Assembly (NCBI GenBank): GCA_021296095.1
Contig: JAGWBB010000006.1
Coordinates: 56,743-98,533, forward strand
DNA length: 41,791 nt
Source of the DNA: Desulfurellaceae bacterium
Lineage (GTDB): Bacteria; Desulfobacterota; Binatia; Bin18
Reading direction: 5' to 3'
The notes under the pieces were generated by a model. It saw only the letters and a program-made list of their open reading frames with translations. It was not told where the DNA came from and searched no databases. This document shows, in pieces, positions 7,401 to 15,398 of this stretch; position 1 is the first letter of the stretch, and each line of letters opens with the position of its first letter. A program made the translations under genes and the position numbers.

Positions 7401-7958
7401 CTAGTCGGAATACAGGGAGTTTTTGCCAAACTGATTCTTGCTGACTGTCTGGCCAGTCGTGGCGAAGAACTGGACGCCTTGCACCACACACGCAAGATAG
7501 TGCTGGAGGACTTCCCCAAAGAGGCGTGCCTGATACGCCTGTTTCTTCTCAGCACTCAGCGCGGATTTCAGCAGCGGAAACACTTCTATCGACAGGCGAC
7601 AGGTCTCCAGAGAAGTCGGAGCAATGCGCCACAGAACCCGGGCGGTCTGATTGGGCGGAGCCCCCAGTTCGATGTCGTAGCCAACCCCCTCCCGCCAGTC
7701 CACGAAATTTCTCTGGTAGCGAATGCCACTGTAGTAGGTAATGGAATCACGAGAGCCCAGCCCCGGCCAGCGTTCGACTTCCGTCGCGGCACAGAAGGGA
7801 TGAAACTGCTTGAGATTGCCCGGTGCAGCGATGGCCTGCCACACGTCCGCCGCTGGGACAGCAATCTCAACACTCGATTTCAGCGGACGGCCGGGCTCCA
7901 AGCCCCATTGCCGAAGCCCGGTTTTCCAATCTGTACTGGGGAACACATGAGTCGGCAT
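7401..7958 (-). CDS. SRPBCC (START/polyketide-cyclase-like) family protein
   Basis: A 185-residue protein with a typical SRPBCC opening strand (SSVEIAVPAADVWQAIAAPG), a following helix-strand LKQFHPFCAATEVERWPG, central YSGIRYQRNFVDW, and a long C-terminal helix around ARLFGEVLQHYLACVV. The fold makes a hydrophobic ligand cavity; the ligand is not predictable. The ATG at 7958 is preferred (GAGAGG upstream) over an in-frame GTG at 7982. It is transcribed toward the hypothetical gene at 7143 across ~257 bp without another gene. Confidence 0.7.
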   Translation of the reverse strand: MPTHVFPSTDWKTGLRQWGLEPGRPLKSSVEIAVPAADVWQAIAAPGNLKQFHPFCAATEVERWPGLGSRDSITYYSGIRYQRNFVDWREGVGYDIELGAPPNQTARVLWRIAPTSLETCRLSIEVFPLLKSALSAEKKQAYQARLFGEVLQHYLACVVQGVQFFATTGQTVSKNQFGKNSLYSD

Positions 7959-8049
7959 AAGCCACCTCTCCGGGTTGATCACCGTAGGCTGGGTCCAGCC
8001 GCTGCCATTCTAGCCCGTCCCGGGCACGAACACAAAACGGCCCCGCCGC

Positions 8050-8205
8050 GGCCGCCGTCCGCTTACGATACAGACCAGAACGACTCGTGTTGAAGTGACG
8101 CTGATACCGGGCCGTGCTGCGTCCGACTTCCGATAGTGGGCCAGCACGTCTTGCGACAGCCGGATGGTCGTGGACACGTTCGGGGTGGCGACTGCTGGCC
8201 AAAGC
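8050..8205 (-). pseudogene. Possible BrnA-like RHH antitoxin remnant, frameshifted
   Basis: On the minus strand one frame gives VSTTIRLSQDVLAHYRKSD, close to the ribbon-helix opening of BrnA-type antitoxins. The expected continuation (xRYQxxxN...) appears in another frame as ARYQRHFNTSRSGLYRKRT from about 8112 downward. One lost base near 8110-8115 would restore one reading. No BrnT toxin is recognisable beside it. The match is short and low-complexity, so the call is tentative. The rest of 7959-8355 holds this remnant and the 12-bp-period repeats. Confidence 0.35.
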
Positions 8206-8207
8206 TG

Positions 8208-8353
8208 TGTCAAATTGGCTGTCAAATAACGTGTCAAATACGGACGGAATTTTGCCTGTTTCCTTGCTATGAGGAGAAAAAATCGTTAGTTTTGCAGAGC
8301 TTATGATTTTTCTGGTTTGTCAAATTGGCTGTCAAATACGAGGACACATACGG
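8208..8353. repeat. Two clusters of 12-bp iterons (TGTCAAAT...) upstream of the CoA-transferase
   Basis: TGTCAAAT recurs with exact 12-bp spacing at 8208, 8220 and 8232, and again at 8318 and 8330; a degenerate third unit may follow at 8342. The 21-bp segments 8208-8228 and 8318-8338 are identical. Read on the minus strand each unit contains TTGACA. Helical-phase spacing and position just before the CoA-transferase start suggest a repressor/activator site, or a duplicated segment. Confidence 0.6.
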
Positions 8354-8355
8354 AC

Positions 8356-9519
8356 ATGGCACTGCCCCTTGAGCATATCAGTGTGATCGACCTTACCCGC
8401 GCCCGCGCCGGCCCGACCTGCGTCCGCCAGCTGGCCGATATGGGCGCCGATGTCATCAAAGTCGAGCAGCCCAACGACGAAGAAGGGACCAGCCGGCATC
8501 ATTTCGACTTTCAGAACCTGCACCGCAACAAGCGCAGTCTGGTGCTGAATCTCAAAGACGAGCGCGGCAAAGACATTCTCAAAAAGCTGGTGCGCGACGC
8601 CGACGTGCTGGTCGAAAACTATCGGCCCGCCGTGAAAAAGCGCCTCGGCATCGACTATGAGGCGCTGAAACCCCTCAACCCGCGCCTGGTCTACGCCAGC
8701 ATCTCCGGCTTTGGCCAGACCGGACCGTATAAAGACCGTCCCGGCTATGACCAGATTGCCCAAGGCATGGGCGGTTTGATGAGCATCACCGGCCAGCCGG
8801 GCAGCGGACCGTGGCGGGTCGGCATCCCGGTCGCCGACCTGAGCGCCGGCCTGCTGGCCGCCCAGGGCATTCTGGTTGCCCTGCTCGAACGCGAGCGCTC
8901 GGGTGAAGGTCAGTGGGTCCACACCTCGCTGCTCGAAGCCATGGTGTCCATGCTCGATTTTCAGGCCACACGCTGGCTGATCGGCCAGGAAGTCCCCCCC
9001 CAAGCCGGCAACAACCACCCGACCAGTATCCCGACCGGCAGCTTCAAGGTCAAAGACGGTCATATCAACATCGCCTCGGGTGGCCAGCATATGTGGAAAC
9101 GCTTGTGCCATGTGCTTGAAGCCGACGAATTGTACGACGACCCGCGCTTTGCCTCACCGGGCCGACGCTCGCGCAACCGTGACGAGCTGAGCCGTGAGAT
9201 GGAAGCCCGGCTGGCCCACAAAACCGCGGCCGAGTGGATCGCCGCACTCAACGCCGCGGGCGTGCCGAGCGGTCCCATTCTGTCGATTGATCAGGTCTTT
9301 GCCAATGAACAGGTCGAACACCTGGGCTTGGCCACCCCGCTTGGCCACCCCCAGCTGGGTGACATTCAGGTCCTGGGCCTGCCCGTCAGCCTCAGCCGCA
9401 CGCCCGGTGGGGTCCGCACGCCCACCCCGGAGAAAGGCCAGCAGACCGATGAGATTTTGCGCCAGCTGGGTTTGAGCGCGGAGGAAATCCGGCGCTTGCA
9501 CGAGGATGAGGTGGTATAA
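8356..9519 (+). CDS. CaiB/BaiF family (class III) CoA-transferase
   Basis: A 387-residue family III CoA-transferase, the group of formyl-CoA:oxalate, carnitine and succinyl-CoA-dependent transferases. It shows the N-terminal VIDLTRARAGPTCVRQLADMGADVIKVE block, RNKRSLVLNLKDERG, SGFGQTGPY, and the candidate catalytic Asp D161 in PVADLSAG, the position of Frc Asp169. The ATG at 8356 is preferred: the in-frame upstream extension to 8317 runs through the direct repeats and is unlike the family. GAGG ~12 bp upstream is a weak RBS. Substrates cannot be inferred. aroC follows after 38 bp on the same strand, but the two are not functionally linked in any obvious way. Confidence 0.88.
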   Translation: MALPLEHISVIDLTRARAGPTCVRQLADMGADVIKVEQPNDEEGTSRHHFDFQNLHRNKRSLVLNLKDERGKDILKKLVRDADVLVENYRPAVKKRLGIDYEALKPLNPRLVYASISGFGQTGPYKDRPGYDQIAQGMGGLMSITGQPGSGPWRVGIPVADLSAGLLAAQGILVALLERERSGEGQWVHTSLLEAMVSMLDFQATRWLIGQEVPPQAGNNHPTSIPTGSFKVKDGHINIASGGQHMWKRLCHVLEADELYDDPRFASPGRRSRNRDELSREMEARLAHKTAAEWIAALNAAGVPSGPILSIDQVFANEQVEHLGLATPLGHPQLGDIQVLGLPVSLSRTPGGVRTPTPEKGQQTDEILRQLGLSAEEIRRLHEDEVV

Positions 9520-9557
9520 CTTTCGCCTCGGCCTCTCCCCACTGCATCAGGACAGCC

Positions 9558-10691
9558 ATGCCAGGCAACACCTTTGGAACCGTCTTACGAGTGACCACCT
9601 TCGGCGAGAGCCACGGCCGAGCCGTGGGCGTGGTTGTGGACGGCTTTCCGGCCGACTTCCCGCTTGACCTGGCCGCCATTCAGCACGAGATGAATCGCCG
9701 CCGGCCCGGCCAATCCAAACTGGTCACCCAGCGTAAAGAGGGCGACCAGATCGAGGTCTTCTCGGGCGTGTTCGAGGGCAAGACGACCGGCACCCCGCTG
9801 ATGGCCATGGTCTCGAATACCGACACGCGTTCCAGAGACTATGACGAACTCGCCCAGCTGTTCCGGCCCGGACACGCCGACTTCACCTATTTCGCCAAGT
9901 ACGGCCACCGCGACCATCGGGGCGGAGGCAGGGCATCAGTGCGGGAATCGGTCGGGCGGGTGTTTGCCGGCGCCCTCGCCAAGCAGCTGCTGGCCCGGTT
10001 CGGGATCACGATCAAGGGCGGCGTCACCCAGGTCGGCAAAGTCTGCGCCCAGGCACGGCTGTGGGACACGGTCGAAGACAACGAGCTGCGCAGCGTTGAT
10101 CCGGCCAGCGTGGCCGCCATGCGGGCCGAGATCGAACGGGCCAGAAAAGAGCGCGATTCGGTCGGCGGGGTGATCGAGGTCGTGGCCGAAGGCGTACCGC
10201 CCGGGCTGGGCGAGCCGGTGTTCGGCAAGCTCGACGCCGAACTGGCCGCCGCCCTGATGTCCATCCCGGCGGTCAAGGGGGTCGAGTTCGGAGCCGGTTT
10301 TGCCGCCGCCGCCATGCGCGGCAGCCAGATGAACGATGAGCTGTCTCCGACAGGCTTTGTGAGCAATAATCATGGCGGTATGCTGGGTGGCATTTCCTCT
10401 GGCGCACCGATTGTCGCGCGCCTGGTGGTCAAGCCGACCTCCTCCATCCCCCAGGACAAAAACACGATTGATGTGCATTTTCAGCCGCGCACGGTGGCCA
10501 CCCGCGGGCGGCACGACCCGTGCGTGGCCATCCGCGGCGTGCCGATTGCCGAGGCCATGGTTGCCCTGGTCCTGGCCGACTCCCTGCTGCAAGACTTAGC
10601 CACCCGAGGGGCGCGGGAGTACTTCTCGCCGCGCGAGTATCTCGACTACGACTCGGCGGCCGGAGTCCGGCGGCGGCAAGGGAAACGATGA
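9558..10691 (+). CDS. aroC: Chorismate synthase
   Basis: A 377-residue enzyme converting 5-enolpyruvylshikimate-3-phosphate to chorismate, the last shikimate step, with reduced FMN as cofactor. Family signatures are present in order: TTFGESHGRAVG near the N terminus, then RPGHADFTYFAKYGHRDHRG with GGGRASVRES, and GGISSGAPIVARLVVKPTSS. All are cytosolic-enzyme features and the length is standard. The last codons overlap the next gene by 4 bp (ATGA), so recX is translationally coupled. Confidence 0.97.
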   Translation: MPGNTFGTVLRVTTFGESHGRAVGVVVDGFPADFPLDLAAIQHEMNRRRPGQSKLVTQRKEGDQIEVFSGVFEGKTTGTPLMAMVSNTDTRSRDYDELAQLFRPGHADFTYFAKYGHRDHRGGGRASVRESVGRVFAGALAKQLLARFGITIKGGVTQVGKVCAQARLWDTVEDNELRSVDPASVAAMRAEIERARKERDSVGGVIEVVAEGVPPGLGEPVFGKLDAELAAALMSIPAVKGVEFGAGFAAAAMRGSQMNDELSPTGFVSNNHGGMLGGISSGAPIVARLVVKPTSSIPQDKNTIDVHFQPRTVATRGRHDPCVAIRGVPIAEAMVALVLADSLLQDLATRGAREYFSPREYLDYDSAAGVRRRQGKR

Positions 10692-11188
10692 GGACCGCCA
10701 AAGGCACGCGTAGCCCCCTCGACTACGCCTACCGCCTGCTGGGTCGCCGCGCCTACAGCACGGCCGGCCTGGCGGCAAAGATGCGCGCCAGCGGCTTCAG
10801 CCCCCACGCGGTGGAGCGGACCGTCACCCGCCTCAGCAGCCAGGGCTATCTCAACGACGCCCGGATGGCCGCCGCGCTGACCGAGCGCTTCCAGGCGCGC
10901 GGCTTTGGCCCGGCCGCCATCCGGCAAAAACTCGTCCACCACCAGCTCGATTCCGCCCTGATTGAGCAGACGCTTGACGCGCGACAGCCGGCCCTCGAAC
11001 TCGAGGCTGCCCGCAAGCTGCTGGCTAGCCGTTTTCCTGCGGACGCGCTACAACAAGCCAAGACCTATGCCCGGGCGTTGCGCCTGCTCCTGCGCCGTGG
11101 CTATTCCTACGAGCTTGCCAAACAGCTGTTGGGTAGACCGCCCCGGGATGAACCCGAAGATGAACAGGGGGTCGACGATCTCATGTAG
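10688..11188 (+). CDS. recX: Regulatory protein RecX
   Basis: A 166-residue all-helical RecX protein that binds RecA filaments and modulates recombinase activity. Three-helix repeats are visible: DYAYRLLGRRAYSTAGLAAKM, VERTVTRLSSQGYLNDARMA, FGPAAIRQKLVHHQLD, and a C-terminal YARALRLLLRRGYSYELAKQLL. The ATG is within the aroC stop (ATGA). No recA is in the window; in many proteobacteria the order is recA-recX-alaS, so recX-alaS here keeps half of that arrangement. The C terminus is acidic (DEPEDEQGVDD). Confidence 0.9.
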   Translation: MRTAKGTRSPLDYAYRLLGRRAYSTAGLAAKMRASGFSPHAVERTVTRLSSQGYLNDARMAAALTERFQARGFGPAAIRQKLVHHQLDSALIEQTLDARQPALELEAARKLLASRFPADALQQAKTYARALRLLLRRGYSYELAKQLLGRPPRDEPEDEQGVDDLM

Positions 11189-11207
11189 ACGAGGTCGTCA
11201 TCGACCC
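11169..11207 (+). terminator. Bulged hairpin between recX and alaS
   Basis: The arms 11169-11182 and 11191-11207 pair (GGGTCGA then CGATCTC against GAGGTCG ... TCGACCC) with a 3-nt bulge and one G-U. It covers the recX stop and is followed by TTTT at 11208-11211. It could be a recX terminator, an alaS leader structure or a diverged member of the GATCTC...GGTC hairpin family. Confidence 0.35.
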
Positions 11208-11247
11208 TTTTGGTCGAGTGAGCCCAGCGGCCGAAAGAAGACGAGCC

Positions 11248-13893
11248 ATGACGGGAAACGAGATTCGAGACAGTTTTCTGCGTTTTTTTGCCGACCGGGG
11301 CCATCGCATTGTGCCCAGCGCGTCTATCATTCCAGCCAGCGACCCGACGCTCCTGTTCACCAATGCGGGCATGGTGCCGTTCAAGAATATCTTTCTGGGT
11401 ATGGAACAGCCGGCCCATCCCCGGGTGGTCGATTCCCAGAAGTGTCTGCGGGTGTCGGGCAAACACAATGACCTCGAAGAAGTCGGCCGCGATACCTATC
11501 ATCACACCTTCTTTGAGATGCTCGGCAACTGGTCGTTTGGCGATTACTACAAAGCCGAAGCCATTGGCTGGGCCTGGGAACTGCTGACCGAGGTATGGCA
11601 GCTGCCCCCCGAGCAGCTGTGGGCCAGCGTGTATACCACCGACGATGAAGCCGACACGTTGTGGCGGACGCAGACCAGCATCAATCCGGACCAGATTCTG
11701 CGCTTTGGCGAAAAAGACAATTTCTGGGAGATGGGCGAGACCGGACCGTGCGGACCGTGCTCCGAGATTCACATCGACCGTGGGCCGGGGTCGTGCGAGC
11801 TGGTCAACACCCCGGGCCACACCTGCGGCGTCAACGCCGACTGCCCGCGCTTTATTGAGCTGTGGAATCTGGTGTTCGTTCAGTACAACCGCAACCCCGA
11901 CCGCTCGCTCGACGACCTGCCGGCCACCCATGTGGATACCGGCATGGGTCTGGAGCGTGTCGCCGCAGTCCTCCAGGACGTGCCGGGCAATTACGACTCC
12001 GACCTGCTGCGCGACGTCATCCGCGCCACCGAAGCGCTCAGCCCGATCCGTTACGGCAGCACGCCGGACAGCGACATTTCCTTTCGGGTGATTGCCGACC
12101 ACGCCCGGGCAGCCGCGATTGCGATTGCCGACGGTGTGGTGCCGACCAACGACGGCCGGGGCTATGTGCTGCGCCGCATCATGCGTCGGGCCCTGCGCCA
12201 CGGGCGGCTGATCGGCTTTGAGCAGCCCTTTTTGTGGCGCGTCGTTGACAGTGTGGTATCGCTGATGGGCCGGGCATATCCCGAACTGACCGAGCGCAGG
12301 GACTATCTCAGCGAGGTCATCCGCACCGAGGAAGAACGCTTTTCCGACACCCTGGGCAGGGGCTTGGCCCTGCTGGAGCAGGAGATCGGCAGCCTGCGGA
12401 CCGACTCGGCCACCCGCCTGTCAGGAGAGATTGCCTTTCGCCTGTACGATACCTACGGTTTCCCGCTGGACCTGACCGAAGACTTCCTGGCCTCCGAGGG
12501 GTTCGCGCTGGACCGGGACGGTTTTGAGCAGGCCATGGAACAGCAGCGCAGCCGCGCCCGCGAGAGCCAGAAAGACCTCGTCTATATCAACACCGGTCTG
12601 ACGGACCTGCACTCCCGTTTTGTCGGCGACCGGATTACCGAGTGGGAATCCGAGATCCTGGCCGTGCTGGTCGATGGAGAATCGCGCAGCGGTCCGGTCG
12701 GTCAGGGGCAAGCGGTCGAGATTGTCACCGCCGAGACTCCTTTTTACGGCGAATCCGGTGGTCAGGTGGGGGATAGCGGCCGCCTGGAGACCGCCCGGGG
12801 TGATCTGGTCGAGATTCTCGATACCCAGAAGCCCCAGCCGCTGCTGACGGTTCATCGCGGCCGGGTCAGCCGTGGGGCGGTTCAGACCGGCGACCGGGTG
12901 CGTCTCATCCTCGACACCGCGCGGCGCGAGGCGACCCGACTCAACCACTCGGCCACCCACGTGATGCACGCCGCGCTCAGACAGGTCTTGGGCAGCCATG
13001 TCCGCCAAGCCGGCTCCCTGGTGACCCCGGACCGCCTGCGTTTCGACTTTACTCATACCAGCCCGGTCAAACCGGACGAGCTGGCCCACATCGAGACCCT
13101 GGTCAATACCCATATCCGTGACAACGCCGAGGTGAGCAGCACGGAGATGTCCCTCAACGAGGCGCTCAAAGGCGGCGCACTGGCCTTCTTCGGCGAAAAA
13201 TACGGCGAGCGTGTCCGGGTGGTCCGGATGGGGGACTTCTCAACCGAACTGTGCGGCGGCACGCATGTCGGCCGCACCGGCGATATTGGTCTGTTCAAGC
13301 TCAGAGCCGAGAGCGGCGTGGCGTCCGGGGTACGGCGCGTCGAAGCCACGACAGGCGATGCCGCCCTCGACTGGGTGCGCCACAAAGAGCAACTGCTCAA
13401 AGAGGTCGGGACGCTGGTCAAGGGCGCGGAAGAAGACGTGACCGCCAAGATCACCCGCCTGTTGGCCCAACAGCGCGAGTTGGAAAAGCAGCTGGCCGAG
13501 CTGCAAAGCCAGGTGGCCGGCTCGCAGAGCGATGCGCTGCTCAGTCAGGCGCGACAGCTGCACGGCGTCAACGTCCTGGCCACCCGGGTCGAGGGGATCG
13601 ACGCCGCAGGTCTGCGGGAGATGGCCGACCGGCTGCGCGATAAACTCCAGCCGGGAGTCATCGTGTTGGGCTTGGTCAAGGGCGAGCGGGTCAATTTGCT
13701 GGCGGCGGTCAGCAAAGACGTGACCGAGCGCTATCAGGCCGGGGCGCTGATCAAACAGCTCGCTCCGATCGTCGGTGGCGGTGGTGGCGGCCGGCCGGAC
13801 TTTGCCCAGGCTGGCGGCAAAAATCCTGCACGGCTGGATGAAGCGCTGCAAAAGGTGTATGAGCTGATTGAGCACGGTACGGAGGAACGCTGA
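11248..13893 (+). CDS. alaS: Alanine--tRNA ligase
   Basis: An 881-residue class II alanyl-tRNA synthetase with all domains. The aminoacylation core begins MTGNEIRDSFLRFF and contains the FTNAGMVPFK, KHNDLEEVG and GPCGPCSEIH segments. The editing domain has the zinc pair H567-x3-H571 (NHSATH) and C669-x3-H673 (CGGTH). The C-terminal C-Ala domain includes a heptad-like region around residues 725-760 and a final glycine-rich GGGGGGRPDFAQAGG that is typical. The ATG at 11248 is chosen over an in-frame upstream start at 11218 because homology begins there. The stop codon lies inside a hairpin. Confidence 0.97.
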   Translation: MTGNEIRDSFLRFFADRGHRIVPSASIIPASDPTLLFTNAGMVPFKNIFLGMEQPAHPRVVDSQKCLRVSGKHNDLEEVGRDTYHHTFFEMLGNWSFGDYYKAEAIGWAWELLTEVWQLPPEQLWASVYTTDDEADTLWRTQTSINPDQILRFGEKDNFWEMGETGPCGPCSEIHIDRGPGSCELVNTPGHTCGVNADCPRFIELWNLVFVQYNRNPDRSLDDLPATHVDTGMGLERVAAVLQDVPGNYDSDLLRDVIRATEALSPIRYGSTPDSDISFRVIADHARAAAIAIADGVVPTNDGRGYVLRRIMRRALRHGRLIGFEQPFLWRVVDSVVSLMGRAYPELTERRDYLSEVIRTEEERFSDTLGRGLALLEQEIGSLRTDSATRLSGEIAFRLYDTYGFPLDLTEDFLASEGFALDRDGFEQAMEQQRSRARESQKDLVYINTGLTDLHSRFVGDRITEWESEILAVLVDGESRSGPVGQGQAVEIVTAETPFYGESGGQVGDSGRLETARGDLVEILDTQKPQPLLTVHRGRVSRGAVQTGDRVRLILDTARREATRLNHSATHVMHAALRQVLGSHVRQAGSLVTPDRLRFDFTHTSPVKPDELAHIETLVNTHIRDNAEVSSTEMSLNEALKGGALAFFGEKYGERVRVVRMGDFSTELCGGTHVGRTGDIGLFKLRAESGVASGVRRVEATTGDAALDWVRHKEQLLKEVGTLVKGAEEDVTAKITRLLAQQRELEKQLAELQSQVAGSQSDALLSQARQLHGVNVLATRVEGIDAAGLREMADRLRDKLQPGVIVLGLVKGERVNLLAAVSKDVTERYQAGALIKQLAPIVGGGGGGRPDFAQAGGKNPARLDEALQKVYELIEHGTEER

Positions 13894-13919
13894 TCGCTCA
13901 ATGAGACGGTCAGCGTTCC
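13884..13919 (+). repeat. Hairpin at the alaS stop codon, repeat-family-like
   Basis: Arms 13884-13896 and 13907-13919 pair over 13 bp with one G-U and enclose a 10-nt loop. The layout (stem, TGATCGCT, loop, CGGTCA, stem) resembles the core of the hairpin repeats elsewhere. The alaS TGA is in the left arm. There is no T-run; it may shape the 3' end or attenuate readthrough into phoH. Confidence 0.5.
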
Positions 13920-13953
13920 CCGGTCTTGAGACGCCACGCCAGCCCGGAGCCAT

Positions 13954-15153
13954 ATGGAGCATCACCTCCGAGACACGTCCCACCTGGAGTTTGACGATCC
14001 TCGTTTCTTCCGCGACCTGCTGGGGAACCAGGACGCCCACCTGCGCGGCATGGAAAAGGCGCTGGGGGTAAAAATCTCGGCCACGGGGTCCGGTCTGAAC
14101 ATCGCCGGCGAGGACCACCTGCGCGACCTCGCCGGCCGGGTTGCGACCCAGCTGTACGGCTTGATTAAAAGCGGCTATCCGGTCTATCCCAGCGACGTTG
14201 ACTACGCCATTCGCATCCTGAGCCGCAACCGGTCGGCCAAGCTGCGCGACATCTTTCTGGATACCGTCTATATCTCGTCCAAACGCCGCACGATCACGCC
14301 CAAAAGCCTGGCCCAAAAGTCGTACATCGACGCCATCCGCAGCCACGACATCGTGTTCGGCATCGGCCCGGCGGGCACCGGAAAAACCTATCTGGCCATG
14401 GCCGTGGCGGTCGCCGCCCTCATGAAGCAGAAGGTGAGCCGGGTGGTCCTCACCCGGCCGGCGGTCGAAGCCGGAGAAAAACTCGGCTTTCTGCCCGGCG
14501 ACCTGGCCGAAAAGATCAATCCCTATCTGCGGCCCCTGTACGACGCCCTGTACGACATGGTCGATTTTGACCGGGCGCGAAAAATGATCGAACGCGGCAC
14601 GATTGAGGTCGCGCCCCTGGCGTTCATGCGGGGCCGGACGCTCAACGATTCCTTTGTCATTCTGGACGAGGCCCAGAACACCACGAGTGAGCAAATGAAG
14701 ATGTTCCTGACCCGCCTCGGCTATGGCTCACAGGCGGTCATCACCGGCGACATCACCCAGATCGATCTGCCGCCCGGCACCCGGTCCGGCCTCAAAGAAG
14801 CGCGCTCCATTCTGCGCAATATTGACGGCATTGAGTTTACCCTGTTCACCGAGAAGGATGTGGTCCGCCACCGGCTGGTCCAGGATGTGATTAGCGCCTA
14901 TGAACGCGACCAAGAAAAACGAGAGCAGACCAGACACGCCCGCCGAGACCGCCGCCGGCAGCGCCAAGCCGGGGCTCGTCATCGACATCTGCGGAACAGT
15001 ACCGACGGTGAGTCGGACCCTACTGCGCAGCTGGGCCAAGACGATCCTCCGCCATCTGGGACAGACCCCGACCGAACTCAGCATCGCCCTGGTTCGCGAT
15101 CCGCAGATCCGCCGTCTCAACCGTCAGTACCGCCACCAGGACAGCCCGACTGA
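13954..15153 (+). CDS. PhoH-like ATPase (PhoH/PhoL) with long C-terminal extension
   Basis: A PhoH-family P-loop NTPase. Residues ~1-125 form the N-terminal KH-like part; Walker A is GPAGTGKTY at ~residues 139-147 and Walker B is VILDEAQN at ~235. [18 protein letters not shown] and GDITQIDLP are also family hallmarks. In bacteria it sits with ybeY, and the pair is linked to ribosome/rRNA processing. The recognisable protein ends near residue 320; the frame then continues ~80 residues as an Arg/Pro/Gln-rich tail that is simply the ybeY gene in another frame. No stop occurs before 15153, so either the tail is real or a termination signal has been lost. The start at 13954 has only weak RBS support. 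Confidence 0.88.
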   Translation: MEHHLRDTSHLEFDDPRFFRDLLGNQDAHLRGMEKALGVKISATGSGLNIAGEDHLRDLAGRVATQLYGLIKSGYPVYPSDVDYAIRILSRNRSAKLRDIFLDTVYISSKRRTITPKSLAQKSYIDAIRSHDIVFGIGPAGTGKTYLAMAVAVAALMKQKVSRVVLTRPAVEAGEKLGFLPGDLAEKINPYLRPLYDALYDMVDFDRARKMIERGTIEVAPLAFMRGRTLNDSFVILDEAQNTTSEQMKMFLTRLGYGSQAVITGDITQIDLPPGTRSGLKEARSILRNIDGIEFTLFTEKDVVRHRLVQDVISAYERDQEKREQTRHARRDRRRQRQAGARHRHLRNSTDGESDPTAQLGQDDPPPSGTDPDRTQHRPGSRSADPPSQPSVPPPGQPD

Positions 15154-15388
15154 TGTGCTGTCCTTTCCCTTAGCCGATGCGGCCTGCCCGTTTCTGCTCG
15201 GCGATGTCATCATCTCGGTCGAGACCGCCAGCCGCCAGGCCGCCGGCCGTGGCATCGGCCTGGCGGAAGAACTCCAGAGCTTGTTGATTCACGGGATTTT
15301 ACACCTAGTGGGCTACGACCACGAGGTCTCAGCCAGCGAGGCGAGGCGGATGCGGCGCAAGGAACGCGAGCTCAAAGCCCAGCTCTAA
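14900..15388 (+). CDS. ybeY: Endoribonuclease YbeY (rRNA maturation factor)
   Basis: A 162-residue YbeY metalloprotein needed for 16S rRNA 3'-end maturation and ribosome quality control. The zinc site is complete: HGILHLVGYDH near the C terminus (three His) followed by EARRMRRKERE. Upstream, [19 protein letters not shown] and [11 protein letters not shown] are typical. The first ~25 residues (Asn/Lys/Thr/Pro-rich) precede the conserved core. No Shine-Dalgarno sequence precedes the ATG, which lies 254 nt inside the phoH frame, so translation probably depends on coupling to phoH. A later non-ATG start cannot be excluded. Confidence 0.9.
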   Translation: MNATKKNESRPDTPAETAAGSAKPGLVIDICGTVPTVSRTLLRSWAKTILRHLGQTPTELSIALVRDPQIRRLNRQYRHQDSPTDVLSFPLADAACPFLLGDVIISVETASRQAAGRGIGLAEELQSLLIHGILHLVGYDHEVSASEARRMRRKERELKAQL

Positions 15389-15398
15389 AGACCTCACC

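Noticed and set aside
13240-14694. 484-codon minus-strand open frame across alaS and phoH
   Set aside because: It lies opposite unmistakable alaS and phoH domains and its translation resembles no protein family.
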